A DNA stretch of 64,000 nucleotides, taken from CAJWKT01 sp964465375 (lineage in GTDB: Bacteria; Pseudomonadota; Gammaproteobacteria; Steroidobacterales; Rariloculaceae). The stretch spans positions 1-64,000 of the forward strand of contig CAYXIJ010000001.1 in NCBI GenBank assembly GCA_964465375.1, read 5' to 3'. The notes under the pieces were generated by a model that did no database searches, was not told the DNA's origin, and saw nothing but the letters and a program-made list of their open reading frames with translations. The position numbers and the translations under genes were made by a program. Shown here piece after piece: positions 32,460-42,658 of this stretch; positions within the stretch are counted from its first letter, which is position 1; each line of letters begins with the position of its first letter.

Positions 32460-33911
32460 ATGACAGCAACGAATTCAAAAGCGATTGATAGGCTAGTCCA
32501 GAACAAATATCGCCACGGGTTTGTCACGGATATTGAGCAAGACACAATTGCGCCGGGTTTAGATGAGGAAGTAATTCGCCTGATCTCTAAAAAGAAAGGT
32601 GAACCAAAATTCCTGACCGATTGGCGTATAAAGGCCTATCACCAATGGCTAACCATGACTGAGCCTAGCTGGGCCCATGTTCGTTACCAGCCAATCGATT
32701 ACCAGTCAATTTCCTACTACGCTGCACCAAAAAATACAGATGACGGGCCCAAGAGTCTAGATGAGGTTGATCCCAAGCTACTTGAAACGTATGACAAGCT
32801 GGGAATACCCCTGCATGAGCGGGCCCGCCTTGCTGGCGTGGCTGTCGATGCAGTTTTTGATAGCGTCTCTGTTGCCACAACCTTCAAAGAAAAACTTGCT
32901 GGAGCTGGGGTTATTTTCTGTTCATTCTCTGAAGCAGTTCGAGAGTACCCCGATCTTGTAGAGCAGTATCTGGGTAGTGTTGTACCACTCAGAGATAATT
33001 TCTTTGCTTCCTTGAATTCTGCGGTATTCAGCGATGGCTCGTTCGTATATGTGCCAAAAGGCGTTCGCTGCCCAATGGAGCTCTCAACATACTTTCGAAT
33101 CAACGCTATAAATACAGGACAATTCGAGAGAACACTAATAATCGCCGATGAGGATAGCCACGTAAGCTATCTTGAAGGGTGTACTGCACCCATGAGAGAC
33201 GAGAATCAACTTCACGCAGCCGTCGTAGAGCTGATTGCGCTAAAGAATGCAGAGATCAAATATTCGACCGTCCAAAACTGGTACCCGGGCAACGAGGAAG
33301 GTGTTGGGGGTATCTATAATTTTGTTACTAAACGTGGAGACTGTAGGGGAGATAACTCTAAGATTTCCTGGACTCAAGTTGAGACAGGTTCTGCTATCAC
33401 GTGGAAATATCCGAGCTGCGTACTTCGTGGCGATAATTCTATAGGTGAATTTTACTCTGTAGCTGTAGCAAATAATTTTCAGCAAGCAGACACAGGCACA
33501 AAAATGATTCACATTGGAAAAAATACGCGCAGCACAATTCTCTCCAAGGGGATATCTGCTGGACACGGCCAAAATACTTACCGTGGCCTAGTACGAATGA
33601 TGCCAAGCGCTAAAGGAGCCAGAAATTACACGCAATGTGACTCACTATTACTTGGAGATCAGTGTGGTGCCCATACATTTCCGTACGTGGAAAGCCGCCA
33701 ACATACAGCAAAAGTAGAGCATGAAGCTACAACCTCCAAAATTAGCGAAGATCAGTTGTTCTACTGTCGACAGAGAGGACTATCCGAAGAAAATGCGGTC
33801 AATATGATAGTCAATGGATTTTGCCGAGAAGTATTTAAAGAACTACCTATGGAATTTGCAGTAGAAGCCCAGAATCTGCTCAACGTTAGCCTAGAGGGAA
33901 GTGTCGGATGA
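32460..33911 (+). CDS. sufB: Fe-S cluster assembly scaffold subunit SufB
   Basis: A 483-residue beta-helix scaffold protein. KMIHIGKNTRSTILSKGIS, GRNYTQCDSLL-like ARNYTQCDSLL and HTFPYVESRQHTAKVEHEATTSKI are SufB signatures, including the Cys in NYTQCDS needed for cluster assembly. It acts with SufC and SufD in the SufBCD complex. Full length. Confidence 0.97.
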   Translation: MTATNSKAIDRLVQNKYRHGFVTDIEQDTIAPGLDEEVIRLISKKKGEPKFLTDWRIKAYHQWLTMTEPSWAHVRYQPIDYQSISYYAAPKNTDDGPKSLDEVDPKLLETYDKLGIPLHERARLAGVAVDAVFDSVSVATTFKEKLAGAGVIFCSFSEAVREYPDLVEQYLGSVVPLRDNFFASLNSAVFSDGSFVYVPKGVRCPMELSTYFRINAINTGQFERTLIIADEDSHVSYLEGCTAPMRDENQLHAAVVELIALKNAEIKYSTVQNWYPGNEEGVGGIYNFVTKRGDCRGDNSKISWTQVETGSAITWKYPSCVLRGDNSIGEFYSVAVANNFQQADTGTKMIHIGKNTRSTILSKGISAGHGQNTYRGLVRMMPSAKGARNYTQCDSLLLGDQCGAHTFPYVESRQHTAKVEHEATTSKISEDQLFYCRQRGLSEENAVNMIVNGFCREVFKELPMEFAVEAQNLLNVSLEGSVG

Positions 33912-33932
33912 CTATTGAGGAGTATCTACAAA

Positions 33933-34685
33933 ATGCTTCGGATTGAAAATTTACATGTTTGTGTTGAAAATCAACCAATCCTTAATGGCCTAAGCCTAGA
34001 AATTAACGCTGGGCAGGTACACGCGATCATGGGTCCCAATGGCTCCGGAAAAAGTACATTGGCGCAAGTACTTGCTGGGCGCGATGACTACAAAGTCACC
34101 CAAGGCAGTATCACTTTTTGTGGTCAAAATTTACTTGAGATGCAGCCAGAAGAAAGAGCGCACCTTGGGCTTTTCCTTGCGTTTCAATACCCCACTGAAA
34201 TTCCAGGCGTTAACAATGCTTACTTGCTTAAGGCTGCCCTTAATGCCCAACGTGTGGCTCGAAACGAGCAAGAAGTAGATGCCTTTGAATTTATGAATCT
34301 CATAAAAAACAAAATGAAGATGATGCAGATTCCAGAAGCATTTCTAAATAGAAGCGTAAATGAGGGTTTTTCTGGAGGGGAGAAGAAACGTAACGAAATT
34401 TTACAAATGCTAACACTTGAACCTTCGCTTGCAATCCTTGATGAAACGGACTCGGGCTTAGATGTCGACGCGTTACGAATAGTCGCGGATGGCGTCAATA
34501 ATCTACGTAGCTCTGAGCGTTCCCTCATATTAGTAACCCACTACGAAAGACTACTAGAGCTAGTTGTACCAGATTTTGTACATGTGCTAGCCGGCGGGAA
34601 AATTGTGAAATCTGGGGATCAAGATTTGGCTCGTTACCTTGATGAACATGGTTATGATTGGGCGCAAACAGAAGTGTCCGCATAA
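33933..34685 (+). CDS. sufC: Fe-S assembly ATPase SufC
   Basis: About 250 residues from the ATG at 33933 (MLRIENLHVCVENQPILNGL). ABC ATPase: Walker A MGPNGSGKSTLA, the SufC-specific signature SGGEKKRNEILQM, Walker B LAILDETDSGLDVDALR and the switch His in VTHYERLL. Energises SufB-SufD. A GAGGAG lies ten bases before the start. Confidence 0.97.
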   Translation: MLRIENLHVCVENQPILNGLSLEINAGQVHAIMGPNGSGKSTLAQVLAGRDDYKVTQGSITFCGQNLLEMQPEERAHLGLFLAFQYPTEIPGVNNAYLLKAALNAQRVARNEQEVDAFEFMNLIKNKMKMMQIPEAFLNRSVNEGFSGGEKKRNEILQMLTLEPSLAILDETDSGLDVDALRIVADGVNNLRSSERSLILVTHYERLLELVVPDFVHVLAGGKIVKSGDQDLARYLDEHGYDWAQTEVSA

Positions 34686-35995
34686 TGAACACTGAGATTC
34701 TCAGAAAAGAATTTGAATCTCGGATGGCTCAACTGCCCAGCCAGGGAAAGGATCATGAGTTTCGGCAGAAGGCTATGGATGCATTTTACAGCTCGGGCTT
34801 TCCAAGTCGGCAATGGGAAACTTGGAAATATACAGATTTAAAACCTATTACTTCCAAGGAATTCCAGTTAATACCCAAAGAATCGATCGATAGCGCCCAC
34901 AAGACAGCCTCTAAAATCCTAACAACTTGCGATCTTGAAGCGGAGTCTCCAAGGCTCATATTTCTGGGCGGTCATCATGTACCAGAGCTTTCCTCAGAGA
35001 TAACCATAACTGGACTTAATTTATCAATGCTTGGTCATCCCAGCCCAGAGAACCGCTCAGCTTTCTCAAAATACTCAAGCAAGAATTTCAAAGAACACCC
35101 ACTAGCAGCACTTAATGCAGCCTTTTCAACCCAGGGTGTTCGAATTCAAGTTGCAAAGAAAACTAATATTGATACAGCAATACATTTGGTATTCTTAGAT
35201 GGCAATCTCGAAAATCAGACCTCGCAACCTAGAATTCTGATCGATCTTGAGGCTGAATCAAAAGTAACTATTGTCCAGCATTTTCTTGGGTCTAACCTAA
35301 ACTCAGGGTGGACCAACTCAGTAACAGAAATATCTCAGGCTCACGGCTCGGATCTTACGTTATACCAATTCCAAGATCATGGGATTGAACATTTTCATAC
35401 GGGCCTGCTGTCTTCCAGCTTGGCTGGTGATGCATCAATTAAGCTCGGCTTTATCGATCTAGGAGGGCGACTAACGCGTAATGATATACACATAGATCTC
35501 AACGGAACCGGCGCCAAGACAGAGTTATTTGGGATTTTTCTAGCTACCGACGGACAGCACATTGATAATCACACTCGCATTGATCATCGAGCCCCAGAAA
35601 CAAAAAGTATAGAAACCTTCCGCGGCATCGTTGGTGATCGGGGTCGGGGTGTATTTAACGGCAAGGTTGTAGTACATCCCGATGCACAGAAAGTGGATGC
35701 CCAACAGAGCAGTGATAATTTACTTCTTTCTGAGAAGGCCGAAGTCGACACTAAACCAGAGCTTGAAATTTATGCTGACGAGGTTAAGTGTAGTCACGGA
35801 GCAACAGTTGGCGACCTGGATGCTGAGCAACTCTTCTACATGAAATCTCGTGGCATCAAAGAAAGTGATGCCCGGGGAATTTTAATATTTGCGTTTGCCA
35901 ATGAAATCTTAAAACTCATAGGGCTTCCGCAGCTAAGGGAGCGTGCAGCCCATAGGGCCGCTCATCACCTACCAGGTCAAACAGACTTGGTGTAG
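34685..35995 (+). CDS. sufD: Fe-S cluster assembly subunit SufD
   Basis: About 436 residues from ATG 34685, whose A is the last base of the sufC stop (TAATG). The C-terminal beta-helix contains HIDNHTRIDHRAPETKS, GRGVFNGKVVVHPDAQKVDAQQ and KCSHGATVGDLDAEQLFYM, diagnostic for SufD. Works as a heterodimer with SufB. Confidence 0.95.
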   Translation: MNTEILRKEFESRMAQLPSQGKDHEFRQKAMDAFYSSGFPSRQWETWKYTDLKPITSKEFQLIPKESIDSAHKTASKILTTCDLEAESPRLIFLGGHHVPELSSEITITGLNLSMLGHPSPENRSAFSKYSSKNFKEHPLAALNAAFSTQGVRIQVAKKTNIDTAIHLVFLDGNLENQTSQPRILIDLEAESKVTIVQHFLGSNLNSGWTNSVTEISQAHGSDLTLYQFQDHGIEHFHTGLLSSSLAGDASIKLGFIDLGGRLTRNDIHIDLNGTGAKTELFGIFLATDGQHIDNHTRIDHRAPETKSIETFRGIVGDRGRGVFNGKVVVHPDAQKVDAQQSSDNLLLSEKAEVDTKPELEIYADEVKCSHGATVGDLDAEQLFYMKSRGIKESDARGILIFAFANEILKLIGLPQLRERAAHRAAHHLPGQTDLV

Positions 35996-35999
35996 AGCT

Positions 36000-37256
36000 A
36001 TGAATGCCATCACCGCAAGTCAATCTAATATCAAACTTATCTCTGATGTAGCTTCTTTGCGAAAAGATATTCCAATACTCCACCAGAAAATTCGGGGGAA
36101 GCCTCTTGCTTATTTGGATAATGCAGCCTCAAGTCAACGGCCACAGTTTGTTATCGATGCCATAAGTAACCATGAAAAGCATAACCACGCCAATATTCAT
36201 CGTGGAGTCCACAAGCTGAGTCAGCGTGCTACAAGCGCCTATGAGGGTGCCCGAGAAAAAGTATGCACGTTCATTAATGCTAACAACAATAAAGAAATTA
36301 TCTTTACTCGAGGTACAACAGAATCCATCAACCTAGTAGCACATAGCTTAGGATTAAGTCGGTTAAAGCAAGGTGATGAAGTGCTAATTTCGTGGATGGA
36401 ACACCACTCTAATATTGTGCCATGGCAATTAATTTGCGAGAGAACCGGGGCAAAATTAAATACTATCCCTATCACGGACCGCGGTGAACTTGACCTAGAA
36501 AAATTCGATCAATTGTTAAGCGAACGCACGAAAATCGTTGCTATTGTCCATGTTTCGAATACGCTGGGTACCATCAATCCCGTGAAAGAGATTATTGATA
36601 AGGCCCATTCTAAGGGGGCTGTGGTTCTGCTAGATGGCGCCCAAGCCGTGTCACACATGCGCATTGATGTGCAAGAGATTGATTGTGATTTTTATGCATT
36701 TTCAGGCCACAAGATGTTCGCTCCAACTGGCATTGGTGTGCTATATGGCAAAAAAGCACTACTGGAAAGCATGCCCCCATATCAGGGCGGAGGCGAAATG
36801 ATTCTCACGGTCACCTTCAAAAAAACTACCTATAACACACTACCTTATAAATTTGAGGCGGGCACGCCACACATTTCAGGGGCTGTTGGACTCGGGGCTG
36901 CTATAGACTATTTATCTCGCATCGATTTTAATGAAATTACAAAGCATGAGCGCGATCTCCTTGAGTATGCGACCAGTCGACTCAGTGATCTGCCTGGTGC
37001 TCGAGTCATTGGCAAGGCACACAAAAAAACTGGGGTGCTTTCATTCGTACTTGGTAACATTCACGCCCACGATCTTGGCACGATTTTAGATCAAGAAGGT
37101 ATTGCCATCCGAACTGGCCATCATTGCACTATGCCTATTATGGAATTTTTCGGGATCCCTGCGACGGCAAGAGCTTCTTTTGCTTTTTATAACAACAGAA
37201 ATGATGTAGATCAATTTATCAGTGGCTTACGAACTGCCTTAAGGATTTTCTCATGA
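36000..37256 (+). CDS. sufS: Cysteine desulfurase SufS
   Basis: About 418 residues from ATG 36000 (the open frame to 35943 overlaps sufD). PLP-dependent: YLDNAASSQRP, ANIHRGVHKLSQRAT, EHHSNIVPWQ, the PLP Lys in FYAFSGHKMFAPTGIG, and the active-site Cys in RTGHHCTMPIM. Provides persulfide sulfur to SufU. Stop overlaps the sufU start (ATGA). Confidence 0.96.
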   Translation: MNAITASQSNIKLISDVASLRKDIPILHQKIRGKPLAYLDNAASSQRPQFVIDAISNHEKHNHANIHRGVHKLSQRATSAYEGAREKVCTFINANNNKEIIFTRGTTESINLVAHSLGLSRLKQGDEVLISWMEHHSNIVPWQLICERTGAKLNTIPITDRGELDLEKFDQLLSERTKIVAIVHVSNTLGTINPVKEIIDKAHSKGAVVLLDGAQAVSHMRIDVQEIDCDFYAFSGHKMFAPTGIGVLYGKKALLESMPPYQGGGEMILTVTFKKTTYNTLPYKFEAGTPHISGAVGLGAAIDYLSRIDFNEITKHERDLLEYATSRLSDLPGARVIGKAHKKTGVLSFVLGNIHAHDLGTILDQEGIAIRTGHHCTMPIMEFFGIPATARASFAFYNNRNDVDQFISGLRTALRIFS

Positions 37257-37699
37257 ACGAAATCCAAGAGCTCTATCGCGAAGTAATTTTAGATCACAAT
37301 CGTCATCCTAGGAATTTTGGTGAAATAGAGAATGCCGACAGAGTGGTTGAGGGTATCAACCCGCTGTGTGGTGACCGGATCACTCTTTATCTGCGCTTAA
37401 ATAAAGGAAATGTTGAAGACATTATGTTTAACGGTACGGGCTGCGCCATCTCGGTAGCCTCATCCTCTCTCATGACCGACAAAGTAAAGGGTACCTCGGT
37501 AAGTGATACACTGGATTTATTTGATAAAATCCACCGACTGTTAACAGATGAAAACGATTACAAAACAGAAGACCTAGACAAATTAGCAGCACTTTCTGGC
37601 GTCCGGCAATACCCTACCCGGGTAAAATGTGCCAGCCTAGCGTGGCATGCATTAAAAACTGCACTTACCGGGTCAGAGATTAGTACTTCTACCGAGTAA
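37253..37699 (+). CDS. sufU: SUF-type sulfur acceptor/scaffold SufU
   Basis: A 148-residue IscU-fold protein. Zn/Fe-S ligands are Cys and Asp in NPLCGDR, Cys in GTGCAIS and Cys in RVKCASLAW, with the loop insertion typical of SufU. It accepts sulfur from SufS. Its presence with SufS but no sufE in the operon suggests SufU fulfils the transfer role. Confidence 0.93.
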   Translation: MNEIQELYREVILDHNRHPRNFGEIENADRVVEGINPLCGDRITLYLRLNKGNVEDIMFNGTGCAISVASSSLMTDKVKGTSVSDTLDLFDKIHRLLTDENDYKTEDLDKLAALSGVRQYPTRVKCASLAWHALKTALTGSEISTSTE

Positions 37700-37701
37700 A
37701 A

Positions 37702-38253
37702 ATGAACTCTTTTCAGAATGAGCCAATTACACTATCTCGAGAGTGTGACGCAATTGTTATTCCTGCCGGCGAAGAGGTAACCCTTTCAGCTGGCACGACA
37801 GGCTTTATAACACAGGAACTTGGTGGCAGTTTCACAGTATATATTGAGGGAAATCTTTTTCGAATCTCTGGGTCGAATGCAGACGCAATCGGCAAGGAAA
37901 CGATGAAGGCACCAAGCATACCCACTGATGCTTCAGAGGAAGATATTGAAGCTGTAGTTTGGCAGCAAATTAAGACCTGTTATGACCCCGAGATACCCAT
38001 TAATATTGTGGACCTTGGTCTGATTTATGAATGCAAGATTGAGCGAAAGGAGAATCACAAGTTTCTTGCTAGCATAAAAATGACACTAACTGCCCCTGGG
38101 TGTGGCATGGGCGATATTCTTATGGAAGACGTTAAAGAGAAAGTACAAATAATCCCTGCGGTTGAAGTCGCAGAGGTTGAGCTCGTGTTTGATCCCCCAT
38201 GGAACCAAACCATGATGTCCGAAGAAGCACAGCTAGAGGCCGGACTACTTTAA
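37702..38253 (+). CDS. sufT: SufT-like Fe-S protein maturation factor (DUF59 / MIP18)
   Basis: A 183-residue protein. The C-terminal DUF59 domain (from about 80) has QQIKTCYDPEIPINIVDLGLIYE, LTAPGCGMG and VFDPPWNQTMMSEEA. The N-terminal 70 residues match the SufT extension (IPAGEEVTLSAGTTGFITQELG). Implicated in Fe-S protein maturation. It ends the operon and overlaps by 4 bp the convergent gene 38250-38828. Confidence 0.93.
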   Translation: MNSFQNEPITLSRECDAIVIPAGEEVTLSAGTTGFITQELGGSFTVYIEGNLFRISGSNADAIGKETMKAPSIPTDASEEDIEAVVWQQIKTCYDPEIPINIVDLGLIYECKIERKENHKFLASIKMTLTAPGCGMGDILMEDVKEKVQIIPAVEVAEVELVFDPPWNQTMMSEEAQLEAGLL

Positions 38254-38828
38254 CGTTCGCGCCTAACCCTAACTGAAAGACCGCTATGAACCGGTGCAAG
38301 AAAATAGCTATTCATGGAACCACGCCTAATTTCAACCTGAAAGGGCGTAGCTGGATAACTTTGACTATGAACGCTTGTTTGAATCCAAACTTGATTATCT
38401 GACATAAAAAAAACAGACATCCCAGAGATATTTTTTTGAACGCGCGCCACAACTGCGTCGATAGTATCTAGGGTTTCGGCTGGTGCATTTAAGCCAAACC
38501 GATCTCTCAGTGTTGGGGTTTCAATAGTGTCCGCCTCTTGAGAGCCCTGAAGACTGGTATTCCCCCCACTTGAAGTCTCTTCGGCTACTGCCTCTTCTGA
38601 TGAATCAATTGGTTGAGATATTGGTTTAGTATCAACCCTCTCCGGGCTCTCCGAAGATACCTTTCCTAGCAGGCGGTCATAACATTCCAAGCGCTCAAAA
38701 TCAGTCTCAATTAGCATGCATTGCATTACATTCCCTTGAGCCTGTTGCGCGAAAACAAACGGAGATGACTCCAATAGCACCACCAAGAAAAGCATGGCAC
38801 TAAATATCTTTATTTTTCCAATCATCAC
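38250..38828 (-). CDS. Exported protein of unknown function with RLECYD motif
   Basis: A 192-residue protein with signal peptide ending PFVFAQ. The mature N-terminus contains CMLIETDFERLECYDRLLG, a motif seen in several small periplasmic and type VI-associated proteins (C...I.....RL.CYD). A low-complexity Ser/Glu/Thr-rich stretch follows (about 55-100), then a compact C-terminal region. No T6SS gene is near. Function unknown. Confidence 0.6.
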   Translation of the reverse strand: MMIGKIKIFSAMLFLVVLLESSPFVFAQQAQGNVMQCMLIETDFERLECYDRLLGKVSSESPERVDTKPISQPIDSSEEAVAEETSSGGNTSLQGSQEADTIETPTLRDRFGLNAPAETLDTIDAVVARVQKNISGMSVFFMSDNQVWIQTSVHSQSYPATPFQVEIRRGSMNSYFLAPVHSGLSVRVRRER

Positions 38829-38944
38829 CTATCTCTATTGCAATTCACTTTACAGTCTAACGCAACTTTTAGCTAAAAAGGCATCAAATAAAAACTTATT
38901 GTGAGCACCCCTACTAAAAAAAATCAAACAACCGTCTTTAATTT

Positions 38945-40810
38945 TCAGCGAACATCGCAGAAACAATATGCATAAAGACCACGTGGATCATTTAACCGCT
39001 CTAGCAACTTAGCTGGTTCTTCCACAATACTTACGAACCCATCAAGTGATTTAGAAAAAAAAGAAGGCATCCTCCCAAAAACACTCAGCATAGGCCTCAC
39101 AACTTGAGTTAGACGTAAAACTAATTGCTCAGCAAGACCCAATTCCATTTCCAAATACTCTACTTCGTATTTATCAGCCCCTAATCCAGCTAGTTGAGCT
39201 GCTGAAAGAATTGCATCTTCTAATTGACCCAACTTATCTATAAGCCCAACTTCCTGGGCATCCGTGCCGACCCAAACCCGTCCCTGTGCTACCCGGTCAA
39301 TGTCATCTATGGACCGATTCCTGGCTTCCGCTACCTTACGAACGAAAAGTTCATACCCATGTCTAACGGTCCGCTCAAGAAGCTCATCCATATCTGGACC
39401 TATCTCTCGACCTACATTGAGTTGGCCTGCTAACTTGGTAGTTCCAACCCCATCCACGTGGATGCCTAGCCTGTCCAGACTACGTTGGAAGGTTGGGAAC
39501 GCGCCCCCAATCCCGATAGAGCCGGTAATTGTGGTCCGATTTGCCCAAATTTCATCTGCGCTCATTGAGATCCAATAGCCACCTGAAGCCGCAACACTAC
39601 TCATAGACACAACCAGAGGCCGCTCAGTAGCCTGAAAAGCTTCGAGTTCCTGCAAAATTACTTCAGATGCAAAAGCACTGCCACCACCGCTGTCCACTCG
39701 TAACACAAGGGCCCTTACCCTCTCATCTTCCGTTGCACGACGGATAAGCCTACTGGTTGAATCCCCGCCAATACCCCCTGGCGCTTGCGTGCCATCCAAA
39801 ATATTTCCAGAAGCAACCACGATGGCGATACTATTTTGTGAGTCTGAATGAGGCCCTTCGTTACGTGCAGCCCGTAAATACTGCTCATGACCGACATGAA
39901 CAAAATTCCCCTTTTCATGCATATTACCCTCAACTAGTCCTTCTAATCGTTCCTGTATCTGGCCACGCGTCAAAAGTTCGTCGACTAGCCCGTGGCGGAG
40001 TGCCATCAGTGCAGTATCCCCACCGGCTGCTTCAAGTAAGCCCAGTGCATCATCTGCGTATATCTGCAGTTCGTTTAAATCTAGGCCACGAGCATCTGCA
40101 ACATCAGCTTTGTAAGCATCCCAGAGAGTATTCAGGAATACATTTGTTGCTTCTTGGTCCGCGCTAGACATGCCATCCCGCGTAATGGGCTCAAGAAAAG
40201 ATTTATACTCACCTACAACCCAAACATTAAAATCAACTAAAAGTTTGTCTAAAGCAGACTTAAAATAGGGTAAATATCGATTGTAACCATCTAAACCGAC
40301 GGCTCCCATGGGATGCATAAAAATTTCGTCTGCTTGCGCCGCAAGATAGTACTGGTCACGTGTAAATTGATCGCCAATCGCAATAACCTTCTTGCCTGTC
40401 TCCTTAAATGATGATATCTCTTTAGCTAATTCTTGGAGCTTACTTAACCCGGCGCCTGTCAAGCCTTCCGGCTGCAAAACCAACGCTTTTATGCGTTCAT
40501 CCGTTTTCGCGAACCTAACCGCGTCAATGAGATCCTTTAGCAGAGTCTCCTGAGTAGGTATTCCCCTAATTTCTGATAACGCACGCTCTATAGGATCGCC
40601 AGAGAGCTGATCCACCAGAACTCCCTGCGGTGCTACTAACAAAGTTCCCGAAGAAGGAATTCCCAAGTCCTCATCTGTGGAGAGAAACATTAAGGTGATA
40701 CCAAAAAAACCTAACATGACAATGAGATGGAATCCTTTTCGAAGCCTATCTAAGCCACGCCAAAGACTCCTAAAAGCCCACCTCAAAACCCTAAACAATT
40801 TCATCACCAA
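38945..40810 (-). CDS. sppA: Signal peptide peptidase SppA, 67-kDa type
   Basis: A 621-residue protein with an N-terminal membrane anchor (about 28-46) and duplicated S49 domains. The Lys general base is in the first domain (VGEYKSFLEPITRDGMS) and the Ser nucleophile in the second (SMSSVAASGGYWISMSADEI). It cleaves remnant signal peptides in the inner membrane. Length fits the long E. coli-type form. It lies 58 bp downstream of dctM on the same strand. Confidence 0.94.
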   Translation of the reverse strand: MVMKLFRVLRWAFRSLWRGLDRLRKGFHLIVMLGFFGITLMFLSTDEDLGIPSSGTLLVAPQGVLVDQLSGDPIERALSEIRGIPTQETLLKDLIDAVRFAKTDERIKALVLQPEGLTGAGLSKLQELAKEISSFKETGKKVIAIGDQFTRDQYYLAAQADEIFMHPMGAVGLDGYNRYLPYFKSALDKLLVDFNVWVVGEYKSFLEPITRDGMSSADQEATNVFLNTLWDAYKADVADARGLDLNELQIYADDALGLLEAAGGDTALMALRHGLVDELLTRGQIQERLEGLVEGNMHEKGNFVHVGHEQYLRAARNEGPHSDSQNSIAIVVASGNILDGTQAPGGIGGDSTSRLIRRATEDERVRALVLRVDSGGGSAFASEVILQELEAFQATERPLVVSMSSVAASGGYWISMSADEIWANRTTITGSIGIGGAFPTFQRSLDRLGIHVDGVGTTKLAGQLNVGREIGPDMDELLERTVRHGYELFVRKVAEARNRSIDDIDRVAQGRVWVGTDAQEVGLIDKLGQLEDAILSAAQLAGLGADKYEVEYLEMELGLAEQLVLRLTQVVRPMLSVFGRMPSFFSKSLDGFVSIVEEPAKLLERLNDPRGLYAYCFCDVR

Positions 40811-40868
40811 TACCTCTTGATGTAAAAAAACTCAAATAATTGTATAAATATTCCAAGCCTTACCCTAT

Positions 40869-42125
40869 CTAATTTAACAAAAATAATGACAGCCATGGCC
40901 AAAAGGTGATGATAAGAACCGAGCAAAGAAGTAGCAGAAAAAAGGGCAAGGTGGAAAGATAAATTTCTGCGATACTTCGTTCAAATCTGTAGCTCGCAAT
41001 GAAAAGACTAATCCCTACAGGCGGTGTCAAGTAACCCAGCCCCATTGCGGCTAAAAATACAATCCCTAAATGGACTGGGTGCATATTGTATTGCGCTGCC
41101 ACAGGCAAAATTAACGGAACTACCAATACAATAGCTGAAAAAATATCCAGCACTGCCCCCAGCACCAACAAAAAAAACAACAGCGCGAAAAGAAATGATA
41201 CGTATCCTGTGGCATAAGTGTTTACGAAAGCAAAAAGCTTTTCAGGTACCCCTGAGTCGATCATATAATTTGTTGAGGCCAAGGATACACCTAGAATCAT
41301 CATAATGCCGCCCACCAAAACCATTGAATCGCGCACAATTCTAGGTAACTCACGTAAAGAAATTTCACGTAAAATAAATATTTCGACGATAATGACATAG
41401 AGTGCTGTTACAGCTGCCGCTTCAGACACTGCGAAGTAGCCACTGTATATTCCCCCGAGCACAAAAACTGGCAGCGGGAGCTCCCAAGCCGACTCCCTGA
41501 TGACGGAAAATATCTCCCTTGTCGACACCTGTCTAAATGGAATATGGGTGCCGCGATTGCACCAGAGACTATACGCAGATAGTAGGATTACCATTAATGT
41601 TCCAGGCAACAAGCCAGCCAAAAAAAGAGAATCAACCGACACCCCTGCAACGACCCCATAGAGTATTAATGGTAGCGACGGCGCAAACAATAAACCCAAA
41701 CTCCCGGAGGTTGTGACCAAACCAAGGCTGAATCTTTCGTCATAACCCGCTTTTATTAATGCGGGGAACAATAGAGCCCCAAGTGCAATAATGGTCACAC
41801 CAGAAGCGCCGGTAAATGCAGTAAATAAGGCACATACGGCTAAAGAAATTATAGAAAGACCCCCCGGTACCCATCCAAGAACCGCCTGAGATAACCTCAC
41901 AACACGCCCCGGGGCATTACTTTCACTCAGCAGAAAACCAGCCAGGGTAAATAATGGGATTGCTACTAAAATTGGCATCTCTGCCAAACCAAAAAACTCA
42001 ATTGCTACAACAGAGAGGTCCACCCCAGAGCTATAAAAACCCAGGATCGCACTTGCCGCGATTACCGTAAAAAGTGGGGCGCCTAGTAACGCCAGCAAAA
42101 CTAAAATGGGGGCCGTAAAAATCAC
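40869..42125 (-). CDS. dctM: TRAP transporter large permease (DctM family)
   Basis: A 418-residue protein with about 12 hydrophobic helices and DctM motifs such as LAEMPILVAIPLFTLAGFLLSES, ASGVTIIALGALLFPALIKAGY and TPPVGISLFIASY. The channel subunit of a Na+-driven TRAP importer. It is one base from dctQ, in order TatT / DctP / DctQ / DctM. Confidence 0.94.
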   Translation of the reverse strand: MIFTAPILVLLALLGAPLFTVIAASAILGFYSSGVDLSVVAIEFFGLAEMPILVAIPLFTLAGFLLSESNAPGRVVRLSQAVLGWVPGGLSIISLAVCALFTAFTGASGVTIIALGALLFPALIKAGYDERFSLGLVTTSGSLGLLFAPSLPLILYGVVAGVSVDSLFLAGLLPGTLMVILLSAYSLWCNRGTHIPFRQVSTREIFSVIRESAWELPLPVFVLGGIYSGYFAVSEAAAVTALYVIIVEIFILREISLRELPRIVRDSMVLVGGIMMILGVSLASTNYMIDSGVPEKLFAFVNTYATGYVSFLFALLFFLLVLGAVLDIFSAIVLVVPLILPVAAQYNMHPVHLGIVFLAAMGLGYLTPPVGISLFIASYRFERSIAEIYLSTLPFFLLLLCSVLIITFWPWLSLFLLN

Positions 42126-42126
42126 A

Positions 42127-42621
42127 CTAATCTAGATCAAGTATTTTTTTAACCGCAAATAACCAGTAACGATATGAAATGACCGCAAAACCGAATGGTA
42201 AGATAATCTGGCAAACCCAGGCTGGCCAACCGCCCAAAAGGGTATCACCGAATACCCTTGAATCTTCTACAAAGGTCCACGAAAAAAAGGCGAGTAACCC
42301 AGTCACAACTCCCGCAAATAAATTTGTCAGAAAAGTAACAAAATTTTTCCATCGTCCGGGCAATACTCGGGACAGCAAATCAATCGCAATCATCTTATCA
42401 TCCCGACTTGCCGCTATAGCTGCTGCTAGCGCTAACCACAGGACCAGTAGACGAATTAAGCCGTCTCCCCAGGAAAAGCTCCAAGAAAATATGTTACGTA
42501 AAATGATTTGTGCGACGGAAAGAAAAATTAATGCAGATACCAGCGCAAGAATAAAAAAATTTTCGGCCCAATAACCAAACTGCTTGGCCTGCTTTAGCCA
42601 AGTGTTGCGTCTGGATTTCAA
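42127..42621 (-). CDS. dctQ: TRAP transporter small permease (DctQ family)
   Basis: A 164-residue protein with four hydrophobic helices. ILRNIFSWSFSWGDGLIRLLVLWLA and DDKMIAIDLLSRVLP follow the DctQ pattern. Partner of DctM; 1 bp gap. Confidence 0.9.
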   Translation of the reverse strand: MKSRRNTWLKQAKQFGYWAENFFILALVSALIFLSVAQIILRNIFSWSFSWGDGLIRLLVLWLALAAAIAASRDDKMIAIDLLSRVLPGRWKNFVTFLTNLFAGVVTGLLAFFSWTFVEDSRVFGDTLLGGWPAWVCQIILPFGFAVISYRYWLFAVKKILDLD

Positions 42622-42658
42622 CTTTTACTCACTGGGCAATCGCATAATCTAATACTGA

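Noticed and set aside
38250..38828. Type VI secretion-associated protein
   Set aside because: The RLECYD motif alone is too weak and no other T6SS gene is present nearby.
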